DNA of 64,000 bases. Source: Desulfatitalea sp. BRH_c12 (GTDB taxonomy: Bacteria; Desulfobacterota; Desulfobacteria; Desulfobacterales; Desulfosarcinaceae). Position 1 is the first letter of the stretch. Each line of letters starts with the position of its first letter. Positions 13,103 to 21,981 of this stretch are shown here, one piece after another. Location: the NCBI GenBank assembly GCA_000961655.1, contig LADR01000008.1, forward strand, positions 62,001 to 126,000, in the 5' to 3' direction. The notes beneath the pieces were generated by a model. That model did no database searches. It saw only the letters and a list, made by a program, of their open reading frames with translations, and had not been told where the DNA came from. A program made the position numbers and the translations under genes.

Positions 13103-13131
13103 CTAATATCCAATCACCCATTGGTTGTCAA
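13103..13131 (-). promoter_or_regulatory. Sigma-70-type promoter of dsrC
   Basis: On the minus strand a perfect -35 TTGACA (13126-13131) is followed after 17 bases by TATTAG (13103-13108), which matches TATAAT at 4 of 6 positions. It lies about 80 bases upstream of the dsrC start in the 148-base gap after the Flx/Hdr unit. Confidence 0.65.
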
Positions 13132-13173
13132 TTGAAAAAGGTGTCCGGCAGGAACTTTCGCCTGCGGCCACCG

Positions 13174-14073
13174 CTAATATTCACGCGGTGTACGGTTGAT
13201 CTGGGCCAGGGTGAACACAGGTCCATCCTTGCATACCAGTTCCCGGCCGATGCCGCAGCGGCCGCACATGCCGATGCCGCATTTCATCCGGTTTTCCAGT
13301 GACAGGATAATGTGGTCGTGATCGTAACCCAGCTTTTCGAGAACAGGCTGCGTGAACTTGATCATGATCGGTGGCCCGCACACGATGGCATAGCTGTCCG
13401 CATCGCCTTGGGGCGCTTTTTGCTCGGTGATGGGCGGCACGAAGCCGACATTGTATTTCCAACTGGGGTCGCTAGTGCCGTCCACAGTGATGTGCATATC
13501 GATGTCGTCGCGTTTTTCCCACGCGATCAACTCGTCTTTATACAGAAGCATACCGGGCGACCGCGCGCCGTATACGACGGTGATGTTCTTGAACTTTTTG
13601 CGGTTGGCCGGGTCGAGCAGGTAGATGATCGAAGATCGCAGTGTTGTAAAGGCAAAGCCACCGCCCACGATCAGAATGTTTTTACCTTCCAGTGTCTCCC
13701 AGGGATACCAGTTGCCCAGAGGCCCGCGCACGCCCATGATATCGCCCACTTTCATGTTGTGCAGGTGGGAGGTAACCAGGCCGGCTTTGTTAATGGTGAA
13801 CTTAATGAAGCCTTTTTCCACAGGCGATGAGGCGATGCCAATGGGGATTTCGCCGACCCCTGCAATGGACAGTTCGGCGAACTGGCCGGCCTTGTATGCG
13901 AATTTGGCTTCTTCGTCCGGATTGAGAAAGACGAATTTGAAGGTTTTCAGATTACGGTCTTCACTCTCGACCACGATATCGTCAATACGTACAGGGTATG
14001 GCAGATAAGGATTTTCCACGAGTTCCTCCCTTAATGGGGTGCGTCCGGTTTTGGCGTATGTCGAAGCGGGCAT
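13174..14073 (-). CDS. FAD/NAD(P)-binding oxidoreductase, FlxA/HdrF-like (AsrB-type)
   Basis: This 299-residue cytosolic flavoprotein probably takes electrons from NAD(P)H for the Hdr/Flx complex. The N-terminal FAD-binding barrel (KAGQFAELSIAGVGEIPIGIAS) is followed by a nucleotide-binding domain (NILIVGGGFAFTTLRS; VVYGARSPGMLLYKDEL). A C-terminal cysteine cluster in MKCGIGMCGRCGIGRELVC should bind [2Fe-2S], as in dihydroorotate dehydrogenase electron-transfer subunits and AsrB. It starts 13 bases after the FlxB-like gene, after GGGGGA. The FlxA assignment rests on order: FlxA/B/C/D-like genes behind hdrA match the Flx-Hdr arrangement known in sulfate reducers and fermenters. An anaerobic sulfite reductase subunit B is the main alternative, but no asrC is present. 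Confidence 0.82.
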   Translation of the reverse strand: MPASTYAKTGRTPLREELVENPYLPYPVRIDDIVVESEDRNLKTFKFVFLNPDEEAKFAYKAGQFAELSIAGVGEIPIGIASSPVEKGFIKFTINKAGLVTSHLHNMKVGDIMGVRGPLGNWYPWETLEGKNILIVGGGFAFTTLRSSIIYLLDPANRKKFKNITVVYGARSPGMLLYKDELIAWEKRDDIDMHITVDGTSDPSWKYNVGFVPPITEQKAPQGDADSYAIVCGPPIMIKFTQPVLEKLGYDHDHIILSLENRMKCGIGMCGRCGIGRELVCKDGPVFTLAQINRTPREY

Positions 14074-14086
14074 CTACCGGTCCCCC

Positions 14087-15142
14087 CTATACGGCGCATC
14101 GGGCCTGGACGCTCAGGGCGTTCATCAGCGCGCTCACCTTGCGGATGTCGATGTTGACAGGGCATTGGCGCACACAGCGACCGCAGCCCACGCACATGAT
14201 GCCCTGATCGTATTTATCCACGAAATACTTCAGCTTGTGCATGAATCGCTGGCGAACACGTTGGGTTTTGGTGTCCCTGGGATTATGGCCGGTGGTATGG
14301 ACGGTAAAAATGGGGAACATGCAACTGTCCCAATTGCGCATGCGCACGCCCTTTGTGCGGTAGGCTTCGTCTTGAATGTCGAAGCACCAGCAGGTCGGAC
14401 AACTGAAGGTGCAGGTGCCGCAATTGATGCAGGCAAATGCGACATCATCCCAGAAGCCGGCGTTGTACAAGGCCATGGTGTCGGCCGCGCGCAGGCCGTC
14501 GGTCTCGATTTTGGAGGTGACTTTGGCTTCCGCGGCCTGTTTGGCTTTTTCGATGATGGTGTCCGCGTCGGCTGCTTGGGTCCAACCGGCTTTTTCAAGC
14601 AACTGGGCGCCCTTGTCGGTCAGCGCTTTGGCCAGATAGTGGTCGTCGCGGTCCGTCAGCAGGACATCCAGGCCTTCCTCGTGATAGGGCCCGCAGCCGG
14701 CGCTGGTGCAAAAGCAGGTGCCGCACGGCGCATCGCAGGCCAGACCGACAAAGGTGGTGGCGTTGTAAAGGTTGAGCCAATATGGGTCCTGATACTCTTC
14801 AGTATCAAAATTCATCTTCACCAGGACCATGGCCTTGGCATCGCAAGGACGCAGGCCGATGACAGCGCGGGGCGCATAGTCCTTGGGAGCCTCTTTCATA
14901 ATATTGCGCTCGGGGTCGGCCGGATCCAGCGAGTAGTTCAGCATGGTTTCGGACTGGGGAAAAACCAGGCTCTTGGGCGACAGCCGGGTGTTCTGAAAGG
15001 ACAGGTCCGGGGCCTGACCGGCGGCCAGTTCCCGATAGTCGTAAAACCCCTTTTCTATCACCGGTCCGAAGAGCCGAAATGCATCCCTCAGGTTATCGAG
15101 ACCCTGGGACCATTGGCTTTTTTCGATTTTAATGACCTTCAT
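14087..15142 (-). CDS. 4Fe-4S dicluster protein, FlxB-like (AsrA-type)
   Basis: This 351-residue Fe-S protein has an N-terminal domain like sulfite reductase subunit A (YAPRAVIGLRPCDAKAM). A middle cysteine group CDAPCGTCFCTSAGCG precedes two 4Fe-4S-type motifs: CINCGTCTFSCPTCWCFD at about residue 240 and CVGCGRCVRQCPVNID near residue 320. It likely passes electrons between the flavin of the FlxA-like subunit and the rest of the complex. The gene is 18 bases behind the FlxC-like gene and 13 before the FlxA-like gene, indicating one transcript. No membrane segment or signal peptide is visible, so it acts in the cytosol. Confidence 0.78.
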   Translation of the reverse strand: MKVIKIEKSQWSQGLDNLRDAFRLFGPVIEKGFYDYRELAAGQAPDLSFQNTRLSPKSLVFPQSETMLNYSLDPADPERNIMKEAPKDYAPRAVIGLRPCDAKAMVLVKMNFDTEEYQDPYWLNLYNATTFVGLACDAPCGTCFCTSAGCGPYHEEGLDVLLTDRDDHYLAKALTDKGAQLLEKAGWTQAADADTIIEKAKQAAEAKVTSKIETDGLRAADTMALYNAGFWDDVAFACINCGTCTFSCPTCWCFDIQDEAYRTKGVRMRNWDSCMFPIFTVHTTGHNPRDTKTQRVRQRFMHKLKYFVDKYDQGIMCVGCGRCVRQCPVNIDIRKVSALMNALSVQARCAV

Positions 15143-15160
15143 AAATATGCCTTTTTATCG

Positions 15161-16108
15161 TTAATGGATAAAGTTTTCAGGATCGTTGGGCTGATAATCG
15201 TCCAGGGCCGGCCGTGTTTCAGTGGAAAGGCCGGCTTCCCAACCGTACAGTTCCAGGCAGTCCTTGTTCAGCTTTTTGGTTAGCAGCCGCATGTTGATGC
15301 CCACCGGACAGGCCCTTTGGCACGCGCCGCAGTCGGTGCAGCGACCGGCGCAGTGATAGGCGCGCAGGAAATGGAACGTGCGCACATCCGCGGGGTCCTG
15401 GCCTTTGCCAACCCACTGGGGTTTTGACTCGTCCACGAAGCAGGTGGGGCAGTAACACAGGGGGCAGGCGTTGCGGCAGGCATAGCAGCGGATGCACGGC
15501 GCCAGGAGCTCTTCGAAAAAAGCATGGCGCTGTTCCGGCGTCATAGCGTCTATTTCGGCGACGTCGGCGTAGGGATCCACATCGGTCTGCTCGGGCACCG
15601 GCTCGGCGATCATTTCGTCATGGATCACCGGGTTGCGATGGGTGCATACACTGCAGTTGCCCTGTAGCACGTCGGATTTAGCGAAGGTCTGCGTGGCTTG
15701 GGCGGTTTTCACCATTACCTGGCCATCCGCTTCGGTCACCGACAGGATTTCACCATCGGCGGCGGCGGCGATCTTGCGCTTGTCGATCATGCCCAGGCAG
15801 GGCACGCCGATAATGACCAACTGCTCGCGCGCTATTTTGTTTTCGACGATATGCGTCACGATGTTGCGCGAGTCGCAGCCTTTGGCCACGATGCCGATCT
15901 TTTCCTTGCGGTTGGTCAGGTAGTTGGCCAGGTTGATGCCGCAGTTGCTGTCCCAAATCAGTTGGTCGACCTCTTCGGGGCTGCGTACGACGCACGGCTC
16001 GTTCATCATGGGCTGGCTGCCCTTGCGAAAACCGATGACCATCTCGACCTTGCACTCTTTGAGCAATCGCTGGGCTGTTTCTCTGATTTTATCGGTATAT
16101 GTTGACAT
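15161..16108 (-). CDS. 4Fe-4S protein, FlxC-like (FrhB-like N-terminus)
   Basis: This 315-residue Fe-S protein has an N-terminal region resembling FrhB/coenzyme F420 hydrogenase beta-type proteins (VAKGCDSRNIVTHIVENKI, VIIGVPCLGMID), then GNCSVCTHRNPVIHDE. Two cysteine-rich cluster motifs follow: CIRCYACRNACPLCYCPTC near residue 212 and CTDCGACQRACPVGI near residue 275. The latter region resembles HdrC-type ferredoxin domains. It begins 2 bases after the mvhD-type stop codon, so the two are translationally coupled. It should be an electron-transfer subunit of the Hdr/Flx complex. Exact correspondence to FlxB or FlxC of other bacteria is uncertain. Confidence 0.72.
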   Translation of the reverse strand: MSTYTDKIRETAQRLLKECKVEMVIGFRKGSQPMMNEPCVVRSPEEVDQLIWDSNCGINLANYLTNRKEKIGIVAKGCDSRNIVTHIVENKIAREQLVIIGVPCLGMIDKRKIAAAADGEILSVTEADGQVMVKTAQATQTFAKSDVLQGNCSVCTHRNPVIHDEMIAEPVPEQTDVDPYADVAEIDAMTPEQRHAFFEELLAPCIRCYACRNACPLCYCPTCFVDESKPQWVGKGQDPADVRTFHFLRAYHCAGRCTDCGACQRACPVGINMRLLTKKLNKDCLELYGWEAGLSTETRPALDDYQPNDPENFIH

Positions 16109-16110
16109 AC

Positions 16111-16542
16111 TTAGGCTACCTTGGCCGCTTTTTTGACAAAGCGTTGATTGGGGCCTAAGGCTTTGACCTTGGCCGTGATTTGATTCACTACCGCGACGAA
16201 CTTGGTGGATTCGGCCGAAGAGATCCAGGAAAAGTGCAGGCGATCCGGCTCCATCCCCATGTGTTCGAGCAGGTTTTTCATCAATACGAATTTCCGACGG
16301 GCATAGTAATTACCTTCCAGGTAATGGCATTCGCCCGGATGTCAGCCGGATACCCAGACCGCGTCAGCGCCTTCGCGCAGTGCGGCCAGGGCAAACTTGG
16401 GGCTCATGCGGCCGGTACAGGGAATTCGTACCACCCGGATGTTCGGCGGATATTCCATGCGGCTGACGCCGGCCAGGTCGGCGGCGCCATAGCTGCACCA
16501 GTTGCACAGGAAGCTTACGATTTTAGGTTCCCATTCGCTCAT
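16111..16542 (-). CDS. MvhD/FlxD-type [2Fe-2S] subunit, predicted selenoprotein
   Basis: The gene encodes 143 residues if the in-frame UGA at 16342-16344 is read as selenocysteine at position 67. Upstream, [18 protein letters not shown] and [22 protein letters not shown] are the classic MvhD start. The UGA falls at the first Cys of the family's GCHPGDCHY motif, here G-U-HPGECHY, and the frame then continues through [17 protein letters not shown] to a TAA at 16111-16113, giving the normal family length. MvhD/FrhD proteins in methanogens and some bacteria are known selenoproteins at comparable positions. The protein links the electron donor module to HdrA. It lies 48 bases behind hdrA and 2 before the FlxC-like gene. 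Automatic annotation will truncate it to 66 residues. Confidence 0.88.
16309..16344 (-). promoter_or_regulatory. UGA (Sec) codon and candidate bacterial SECIS in mvhD/flxD
   Basis: The UGA is at 16342-16344. Sixteen bases downstream ATTACC (16320-16325) pairs perfectly with GGTAAT (16309-16314) around the loop TGGAA. A G among the first two loop bases and a loop starting 23 bases after the UGA satisfy the usual bacterial SECIS rules. There is no GU in the loop as in E. coli fdhF, so the match is good but not textbook. Confidence 0.65.
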
Positions 16543-16590
16543 ATAGTCACTCCATTTTGGAAGTTTTTAGACGCTTGTTCCATTTGTACA

Positions 16591-19500
16591 TCAATCCCAG
16601 TTGATTGCCGATATCTGGGCAAAGATCTGGTTGTTGTCGAACCCTTTCAAGTGAATGGCGCCCGAGCGGCAAGAGGCGACGCACAAACCGCATCCTTTGC
16701 ACAGAACCGGGTTGATCTGGGCTTTACCTGGGTGCATGCGGGCATCTTCGGCGATAAACGAAGGGGCCGAGTAGGGGCATATCGCAACGCACACGCCGCA
16801 ACGGCTGCACAGTGCCGGCTCGGTTTCGGCCACCTGTCCGCTGGTGAATATTTTTTTGCGGGCCAGCAGGGTAATGGCGCGTGAGGCGGCCGCTTTGCCC
16901 TGGGCGACTGACTCATCGATCGGTTTGGGATAATGCGCCAAACCGCACAGGAAGACTCCGTCAGTAGCGAATTCGGATGGCCCCAGTTTGGCATGCCGTT
17001 CGACGAAGAAGCCGTCTTCGTTGAGCGGTACCTTAAAAAAGGTCGCCAGTTGATCGTCGCGGTTGGGCAGAACGGCCGTGGCCAGCGTCAGCAGATCGGC
17101 CGCGATGACCATCGGCCGTCCAAGGATGTGATCGGTCACCTGCACATTGACTTTGGCACCGTCGATGCTCACCTGGGGTTTGTTGTCCACGGCGTAGCGG
17201 ATGAAAATGACCCCGGCCTGACGGGCCTCTTTGTAAAGCAGTTCTTTTTCGCCATAGGTGCGCACATCCCGGTAGAGGATGTAGACATTCATGTCCGGGC
17301 GGCGCTTTTTGAGTTGCAGGGCCGAATCTACTGAATGGGTGCAGCACACCCGCGAGCAGTAGGGGCGATCGGGTTCGCGCGATCCCACGCATTGGATGAA
17401 CACTGCGCACTCGGCCGTGTTCAGGGTCGGATCGTCGGCCATGAAACGGCGGTCCAGCTCCAGGCTGGTCATGATGCGCGGATCTTGGCCGTAACAGTAT
17501 TCGGTCGGGGTGAAGGCCTTGCCGCCCGTGGCGATGACGGCCACACCGTGCTCGATGGTTGCGGCGGTGCCGGCGGTGGTCAGTTCGCTCTTGAAGCTGC
17601 CCACGAAGCCATCGACCTGCGTCAATGCGGTGTTCAGGTGCACAGTGATGTTTTTGTCCTGCTCGACCGATTGCACCAGCTCCTGGAGTTTGTCAGCAAC
17701 GTTTTCGCCTTTGGCGGTCTGGAAGATGTTCAGGGCCTGACCGCCGAGTTGGGCGTCGCGCTCCACAATGTGGGTGGCATATCCCTGACGGGCGAGGCCC
17801 AGGGCCGCAGCCATGCCGGAGATGCCGCCGCCGATCACCATGGCGGTCTGATTGACGTTGAGTTCGGCTTCCTGCAGCGGGTTGGCCAAGGCGACCTTGG
17901 TCACGGCCGACCGCACCAGGTCTTTGGCTTTCTGGGTGGCCAGATCGGGATTGTTCTTGTGAACCCAGGAGTCGTGGTTACGGATGTTGGCCATTTCAAA
18001 CAGGTATTTGTTCAGGCCGGCAGCGATCAGGGTTTCCTGGAACAACGGCTCGTGGGTTTTTGGCGTACACGCAGCCACCACGACGCGGTTGAGGTTTTTG
18101 TCCCGGATGATCTGGGCCATGGCATCCTGCGTGTCTTGGGAACACGAGTACATGTTGTCGGTGGCGAACTCCACATAGGGCAGGGTGGATGCAAAATCGG
18201 CCACGGACGGTACATCCACCACGCCGGCGATATTGATGCCGCAGCGGCAGACGAAAACGCCGATGCGGGGCCGTTCCCCGGAAACGTTGGTTTCGGCAGC
18301 TTTTTCGGCCACCCTGGTCAGCGTATTGCGCGCCGGGGTGAGAATTTCACCGGCTGCTTGGGCAGCCGCGCTGGCATCGACCACGGCTTGGGGAATATCC
18401 TTGGGACCCTGGAAGGCGCCGCACACGAAAATGCCCGGACGCGACGAGGCCACCGGCGTGAAGGTATCGGTGGCGCAGAAGCGCCCCGCCGTCAGTTGCA
18501 CATCCAGGCGTTTGGCCAGATCGACCACTGCCGGATTGGTCTCCAGGCCCACCGAGAGTACGATCAGGTCGAAGTCTTCTTCCAGACTGTGACCGTCGTC
18601 ATCCATGTAGCGCACCTTCAGACTCTCATCGGGCAATGGGTCGATGGTGTGCACGCGGCTGCGTACAAACCGTACGCCCTTGTCCTTGGCGCGGTTGTAG
18701 AAGCGTTCGAAATCCTTGCCGTGGGTGCGCATGTCCATATAGAAAATGGTGCACTCCAGATTCGGGTCATGCTCTTTGGCAATGACCGCCTCTTTAATCG
18801 CATACATGCAGCACACCGAGGAGCAGTAGGCGTTGTCGCACTTGTTCAGATCGCGCGACCCTACGCATTGAAACCAGGCAATTTTTTTGGGCTCGCCATG
18901 GTCCTTTGAACGGCGGGTCACATGTCCGGCGGTAGGGCCCGAAGCCGACAAGATCCGCTCGAACTCCATCGAGGTGATCACGTTGGGCTGGTTGAGGTAT
19001 TGAAAATTGTCGAAACGGCCGGGATCGAACGGCGTGAATCCCGGCGACAGGATCACCGCGCCCACATTGAGCGATTCCGTCGATGGTTTTTGAGTAAAAT
19101 CAACAGCCTGCACTGGGCATATCTTCTGGCATACCCCGCATTTGCCCTTCGTCAGGAAAATGCAGCTTTCCGCATCGATGGCATACTTCAGCGGCACGGC
19201 TTGGGCATACTCCACGTAGGCGGCTTTGCGCTTGGCCAAGCCCATGTTGTAGCGGTCGTCGACCTTTTTGGGACACTTTTCAGCGCAGGCGCCGCAGGCG
19301 ATGCATTTGGTTTCGTCGATATAACGCGGGTGCTTGATCAATTCGACCGCAAAATTTCCCGCTTCTCCCTTGATCTCTTTAACTTCACTGAGTGTTCTCA
19401 GTTCGATGTTCAGATGCCGGCCGACCTCGACCAGTTTTGGGGAGATAATTCACATTGCGCAATCATTGGTGGGGAAGGTCTTGTCCAACTGGGACATCAC

Positions 19501-19629
19501 CCCACCAATAGATGCGGATTTTTCAACCAGATAGACATAGTATCCCGCATCGGCCATATCAATAGCGGCCTGCATACCGGCAATGCCTCCGCCGACGACC
19601 ATAGCGGAACCGATGATCTCTTTGGACAT
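16591..19629 (-). CDS. hdrA: HdrA, long form, predicted selenoprotein
   Basis: HdrA is the flavin-containing core of heterodisulfide-reductase-type complexes and the proposed site of flavin-based electron bifurcation. Reading UGA 19450-19452 as Sec60 gives 1012 residues. The N-terminus [18 protein letters not shown] binds FAD. The cluster-binding motif reads [19 protein letters not shown], where relatives have Cys. [14 protein letters not shown] follows, then the cysteine pair [15 protein letters not shown] second FAD-type segment ([20 protein letters not shown]) marks a second HdrA-like half with its own YCSRVCC, and the C-terminus carries two ferredoxin motifs ([30 protein letters not shown]). 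The start at 19629 follows AAGGAGAAG. The double-size form differs from the 650-residue methanogen HdrA. It is the first gene of the unit. Confidence 0.92.
19417..19452 (-). promoter_or_regulatory. UGA (Sec) codon and candidate bacterial SECIS in hdrA
   Basis: The UGA is at 19450-19452. Sixteen bases downstream CTGGTC (19429-19434) pairs with GGCCGG (19417-19422), with two G-U pairs, around the loop GAGGTC (19423-19428). The loop contains AGGUC, the same core as the E. coli fdhF SECIS loop, at a comparable distance from the UGA. Confidence 0.75.
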
Positions 19630-19724
19630 AAGATTCTTCTCCTTATTATAAGATACTGTCAACAACCGCGCGTGCGGTGCGCACAACGCCACGTCTGGAG
19701 GGCGTAAAGCGGCTGTTCGTTACT

Positions 19725-19753
19725 TTATTACAGATTACACAACAACCCAGCAA
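19725..19753 (-). promoter_or_regulatory. Possible promoter of the hdrA-flx unit
   Basis: On the minus strand TTGCTG (19748-19753), a 17-base spacer and TAATAA (19725-19730) lie about 95 bases before the hdrA start codon. The match is moderate. Confidence 0.4.
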
Positions 19754-20367
19754 ATTTCGTGCGAAATCGTACACTGTCAGGCATCATTTCATCGGCGGGT
19801 CGGTTCACTTCCGTGCGTGAGCCGCGGTCCGTTATCTTTCGGGGTTTTTTGTAGGCTTTTAGTCCTGGCAGGACCCATCCATTTACCCGCGCCTTCTTCA
19901 ATGCTCTGAAAATGAAAACCCATTCCGCCTGAATAACTCCTAAACGATTTTTTGTATCCGCTGCTTTGGGCGTTGTCAACAGAATTTCGTTTTTCGCACC
20001 CCTTTGAATGCAGGGTGGCCGAACGCTCAAAAATGAACGAATCCAAGAACATATTTCATCTTTTGGTCTCAATGTCAATCTGCCGCCCCTGTTTTTCGTG
20101 TCAGTGGCAGAACATTGTTACCGACATATTGAATTGAATATAAAATGAATATTTGGACATGCTCTGAACGGCTATAGTTCGTGTAACACGATTGCAGACG
20201 ACCGGTTTCCAACCTGGCATCCTATGCCCGTCATTGAATGGCGTTCAATGCCTGGCAAACATCCGCTTCAGAGAGGTGATCCCTGGCGCGCGACTCCCAA
20301 ACGCATGGAATCTGCCGCTGACATGCTGCATTCTGGTTCTCCCCCCCCAATCCTCCGGCAAATTTGA
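19754..20367. other. Gene-free divergent region between hdrA and the ferritin-like gene
   Basis: About 600 bases without a convincing gene. Short frames on both strands have no recognisable motifs or ribosome sites. It separates two divergently transcribed units and probably holds their control sites beyond the promoters listed separately. Confidence 0.5.
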
Positions 20368-20415
20368 TTGACTTGGAAGGCATTGACGCTATTATGAAGG
20401 TATTTTCGTACCTTC
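20368..20415 (+). promoter_or_regulatory. Promoter with adjoining palindromic operator
   Basis: TTGACT (20368-20373), a 16-base spacer and TATTAT (20390-20395) form a good sigma-70 promoter. Directly adjacent is the inverted repeat GAAGGTA (20396-20402) / TACCTTC (20409-20415) with a 6-base spacer, placed over the start of transcription, where a repressor would act. It drives the ferritin-like gene 73 bases downstream. Confidence 0.6.
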
Positions 20416-20487
20416 CGTGCTATTTTAGGTCAACAGGGTCATGTGCCCCAAGAGGTTAGACCCATACATGTCAGAGAAAGGGTAGGA

Positions 20488-20958
20488 ATGATGCAGTTTA
20501 AAAACCTTGATGAGATTATTGATTTCGCCATTGAAAAAGAGAAGGAAGCCGCTGACTTCTATGCCGTTGTAAGCGAACAAGAACGATTTTCCGGCAAAAA
20601 GGAAATGCTCATGGAGTTTTCGGGGCAGGAACGCAAGCATCAGGCGTTGCTGGAAGACCTCAAAGCCGGCAGGGTCGGCAAGCAGTTAGACGACTACAAA
20701 TTCAAATGGATCACAGATATCAAACGCAGCGATTATGTGGATGAGATCGCGTATCATCCGGGCATGAGCTACAACGAGTTGCTCATGCTGGCCATGAAAC
20801 GCGAGGAAAAAGCCCTCAAGCTTTATAACGAAATGCTCGCCAATGCGCAGGATGACGCGCAAAAGAAGGTCTTTAAAATGCTTTGCCAGGAAGAAGCCAA
20901 GCACAAGCTGTCGTTGGAAACCATGTACGATGATTTTATGGCCGCTCAGGGCGATTGA
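20488..20958 (+). CDS. Ferritin-like di-iron protein (rubrerythrin N-domain type)
   Basis: The protein has 156 residues from the ATG at 20488, which follows GGGTAGGA; an upstream in-frame start at 20443 would overlap the leader. It is a four-helix bundle with spaced iron-ligand patterns: EKEKEAADFY in helix 1, FSGQERKHQALLEDL in helix 2, MLAMKREEKALKLYNEM in helix 3 and LCQEEAKHKLSLETMYDDF in helix 4. There is no C-terminal rubredoxin domain, so it is the erythrin-only type seen in anaerobes, likely reducing peroxide or handling iron. The palindrome overlapping its promoter suggests stress or metal control. Confidence 0.85.
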   Translation: MMQFKNLDEIIDFAIEKEKEAADFYAVVSEQERFSGKKEMLMEFSGQERKHQALLEDLKAGRVGKQLDDYKFKWITDIKRSDYVDEIAYHPGMSYNELLMLAMKREEKALKLYNEMLANAQDDAQKKVFKMLCQEEAKHKLSLETMYDDFMAAQGD

Positions 20959-21045
20959 TGCCGCGGCCATCATATATCAGTATGTATTTTGCGCAGCGTC
21001 GGCGGGCGCCTGGCGCCCCGACGCGATCCCACTGGGCCGTGTGCC

Positions 21046-21981
21046 GTGCATCCTGACGTTCGTTCCCAGATCATTATCATCTGTGGGCCGACCGGTGTGG
21101 GCAAGACCTCTTTTGCCATCCGGTTGGCGCAGGAATTTGGCGGACACATTGTAGGTGCCGATTCCATGCAGATTTACCGGCATATGGACATCGGCACGGC
21201 CAAACCGACGGCCGAAGAAAAATCTGCCGTCCCCCATCACATGGTGGATATCGTCGACCCGGACCAATCCTTTGACGCGGCGGTCTACGGTGAACGGGCC
21301 GGTCTGATCATCCAAACATTGCTGGCAAATAAAATTGTCCCTTTCGTGGTCGGCGGGACCGGCCTGTACATCAAAGCGCTGCAGTACGGGCTATTCGAAA
21401 GCCGAACCTCCGACATGAAGGTCCGTACGCTCTTGAAAGCCCAGTTGGCCGAGCAGGGCGCGGCCGCCATGCATGCCCGTCTGACTGTACAGGACCCGCA
21501 GTCTGCCGCGCGCATCCACGTCAATGATGCCTACCGTATAGTGCGCGCACTGGAAGTCATTGCCCTGACCGGTCAGCCCATCAGCGCGCATCAGCAGGCA
21601 CACGGATTCAGGCAAGCGCGCTACCGTGCGCTATGCATCGGACTTGATATGCCGCGCCCGCAGCTCTATGCGCGTATAGATCTGCGGGTGAACGCCATGA
21701 TCGCCGAAGGATTGCTCGAAGAGGTGCGCGGATTGCTTGCCCGCGGGTATGATCCTGGCCTGAAATCGATGCAGTCGCTGGGCTACCGCCACATGATCGA
21801 TTTCATCCAGGGCCGCGCCGACTGGGAACAAACCATCGCCACCCTTAAACGCGACCATCGCCGATACGCCAAGCGCCAGCTTACCTGGTTTCGCGTCGAC
21901 CCGGCCATTCAGTGGCTGGCGCCGGATCAGACGGCGGATGCCACGGACATGGTAAAAGCGTTTACCCTTTCGTCTGATTGA
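21046..21981 (+). CDS. miaA: tRNA dimethylallyltransferase MiaA
   Basis: MiaA transfers a dimethylallyl group to N6 of A37 in tRNAs reading UNN codons. The P-loop IIIICGPTGVGKTSFAIRLA, the substrate motif GADSMQIYRHMDIGTAKPT, HHMVDIVDP and VVGGTGLYIKAL are all family hallmarks, and the tail carries RYAKRQLTWFR. The start is uncertain: no ATG precedes the P-loop in frame. The GTG at 21046 gives 311 residues, the usual size; a TTG at 20989 would add 19 unconserved residues. No clear ribosome site precedes either. It lies shortly after the ferritin-like gene and may be cotranscribed. Confidence 0.95.
   Translation: MHPDVRSQIIIICGPTGVGKTSFAIRLAQEFGGHIVGADSMQIYRHMDIGTAKPTAEEKSAVPHHMVDIVDPDQSFDAAVYGERAGLIIQTLLANKIVPFVVGGTGLYIKALQYGLFESRTSDMKVRTLLKAQLAEQGAAAMHARLTVQDPQSAARIHVNDAYRIVRALEVIALTGQPISAHQQAHGFRQARYRALCIGLDMPRPQLYARIDLRVNAMIAEGLLEEVRGLLARGYDPGLKSMQSLGYRHMIDFIQGRADWEQTIATLKRDHRRYAKRQLTWFRVDPAIQWLAPDQTADATDMVKAFTLSSD

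Noticed and set aside
14039-15283. 414-codon plus-strand frame over the Flx-like genes
   Set aside because: Shadow of the cysteine-rich minus-strand genes; no ribosome site or family similarity.
17335-18909. 524-codon plus-strand frame inside hdrA
   Set aside because: Antisense shadow; composition mirrors the HdrA codons.
19450-19692. Separate short HdrA-like gene ending at a TGA, with a second HdrA gene starting at 19341
   Set aside because: The frame is the same on both sides of the TGA, the intervening 36 codons match HdrA, and the TGA sits on a conserved Cys; one selenoprotein gene explains all of it better than two genes or a pseudogene.
19728-20078. 116-codon minus-strand frame between hdrA and the ferritin-like gene
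   Set aside because: No ribosome site, no motif, and it overlaps another equally weak frame; treated as gene-free.
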